From Pseudobdellovibrionaceae bacterium (GTDB lineage Bacteria; Bdellovibrionota; Bdellovibrionia; Bdellovibrionales; UBA1609), in NCBI GenBank assembly GCA_020635075.1, contig JACKAM010000001.1:1922001-1986000 (forward strand): a stretch of DNA of 64,000 bases. Reading direction: 5' to 3'. The position numbers and the translations under genes were made by a program. Each line of letters begins with the position of its first letter. The stretch's first letter is position 1. The notes below the pieces were generated by a model. It ran no database searches, was not told where the DNA came from, and saw only the letters and a list, made by a program, of their open reading frames with translations. Shown in pieces: positions 63,917 to 64,000 of this stretch.

Positions 63917-64000
63917 ATTGGGGAATAATCAATTCGCTACCAATCATGATATGCGACCGATTGGTCAACTGATTGGCTTGAGCCAGCTGGGTGATACTTG
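63915..64000 (-). CDS. C-terminal end of a LysM-domain protein (partial)
   Basis: The minus strand from the window edge to the TAA at 63915-63917 encodes 28 residues, SITQLAQANQLT...IMIGSELIIPQ, the second half of a LysM peptidoglycan-binding repeat. The rest lies beyond the window. Its stop codon overlaps the T-run of the terminator on the other strand. Confidence 0.75.
   Translation of the reverse strand, partial: SITQLAQANQLTNRSHIMIGSELIIPQ

Overview
This window most likely comes from a member of the Bdellovibrionota (a Bdellovibrio-like or Oligoflexia lineage). The grounds are a TIGR02147-type regulator lying among lipoprotein genes, many large secreted or lipoprotein genes with VWA, PKD and FG-GAP domains, a class II (B12-dependent) ribonucleotide reductase, and a free-standing c-di-GMP-I (GEMM-I) aptamer RNA with its own terminator near 63.6-63.9 kb that resembles the Bdellovibrio merRNA. 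The assignment is inference from content; no rRNA or other phylogenetic marker was compared. I see no tRNA, rRNA, CRISPR array, transposase or phage module.

Layout. 0-3.3 kb: glycosyltransferase, ABC1-type kinase and FetB-like permease, separated by two related hairpins with ~50-bp stems that contain or touch the stop and start codons. 3.3-6 kb: nhaA and a ribosome-hibernation-like gene, divergent from nhaR. 6-11.7 kb: lipoproteins, an Omp85/POTRA protein, an acyl-CoA dehydrogenase and several more long inverted repeats. 11.7-19.5 kb: an unusual locus with a giant PKD-repeat protein ending in a LAS-type (M15/M74-like) peptidoglycan peptidase domain. Its reading frame is broken at a nine-G tract just after the signal peptide. 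It is followed by a coupled small secreted protein, then by a duplicated C-terminal fragment with a second small secreted paralogue, and then by a third decayed C-terminal relic. 19.8-20.85 kb: an S23-type four-helix-bundle gene next to an array of structured GTTACGG-rich repeats and a composite palindrome. 20.85-24.84 kb: nrdJ, a cysteine desulfurase and an A-type Fe-S carrier. 24.8-29.8 kb: membrane, VWA, HAD and metallopeptidase genes.

29.9-36.3 kb is mostly housekeeping: rny, tyrS and a ferredoxin with an Arg/Gly-rich tail form one tight cluster, then 5-formyl-THF cyclo-ligase, zapA and a Na/Pi cotransporter. 36.6-42.7 kb: a co-directional accessory cluster in which two paralogous lipoproteins bracket a TIGR02147 regulator, followed by a lipoprotein, an outer-membrane protein and an M3 peptidase. 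42.8-53 kb: a secreted VWA protein, a GGDEF diguanylate cyclase, two secreted unknowns and a 1288-residue fusion of a permease with FG-GAP/UnbV repeats. 53-62 kb: ppdK-smc-ftsY, translationally overlapped, with glyS upstream. 62-64 kb: a J-domain-like membrane protein, an Mrp-type ATPase without its usual Cys pair, the c-di-GMP RNA, and the end of a LysM protein.

The most interesting candidate system is the 11.7-19.5 kb locus. It looks like a phase-variable secreted cell-wall hydrolase with dedicated small secreted partners and a decaying cassette array of C-terminal fragments. The diguanylate cyclase (44.6 kb) and the c-di-GMP-binding RNA (63.7 kb) show that this second messenger is in use.
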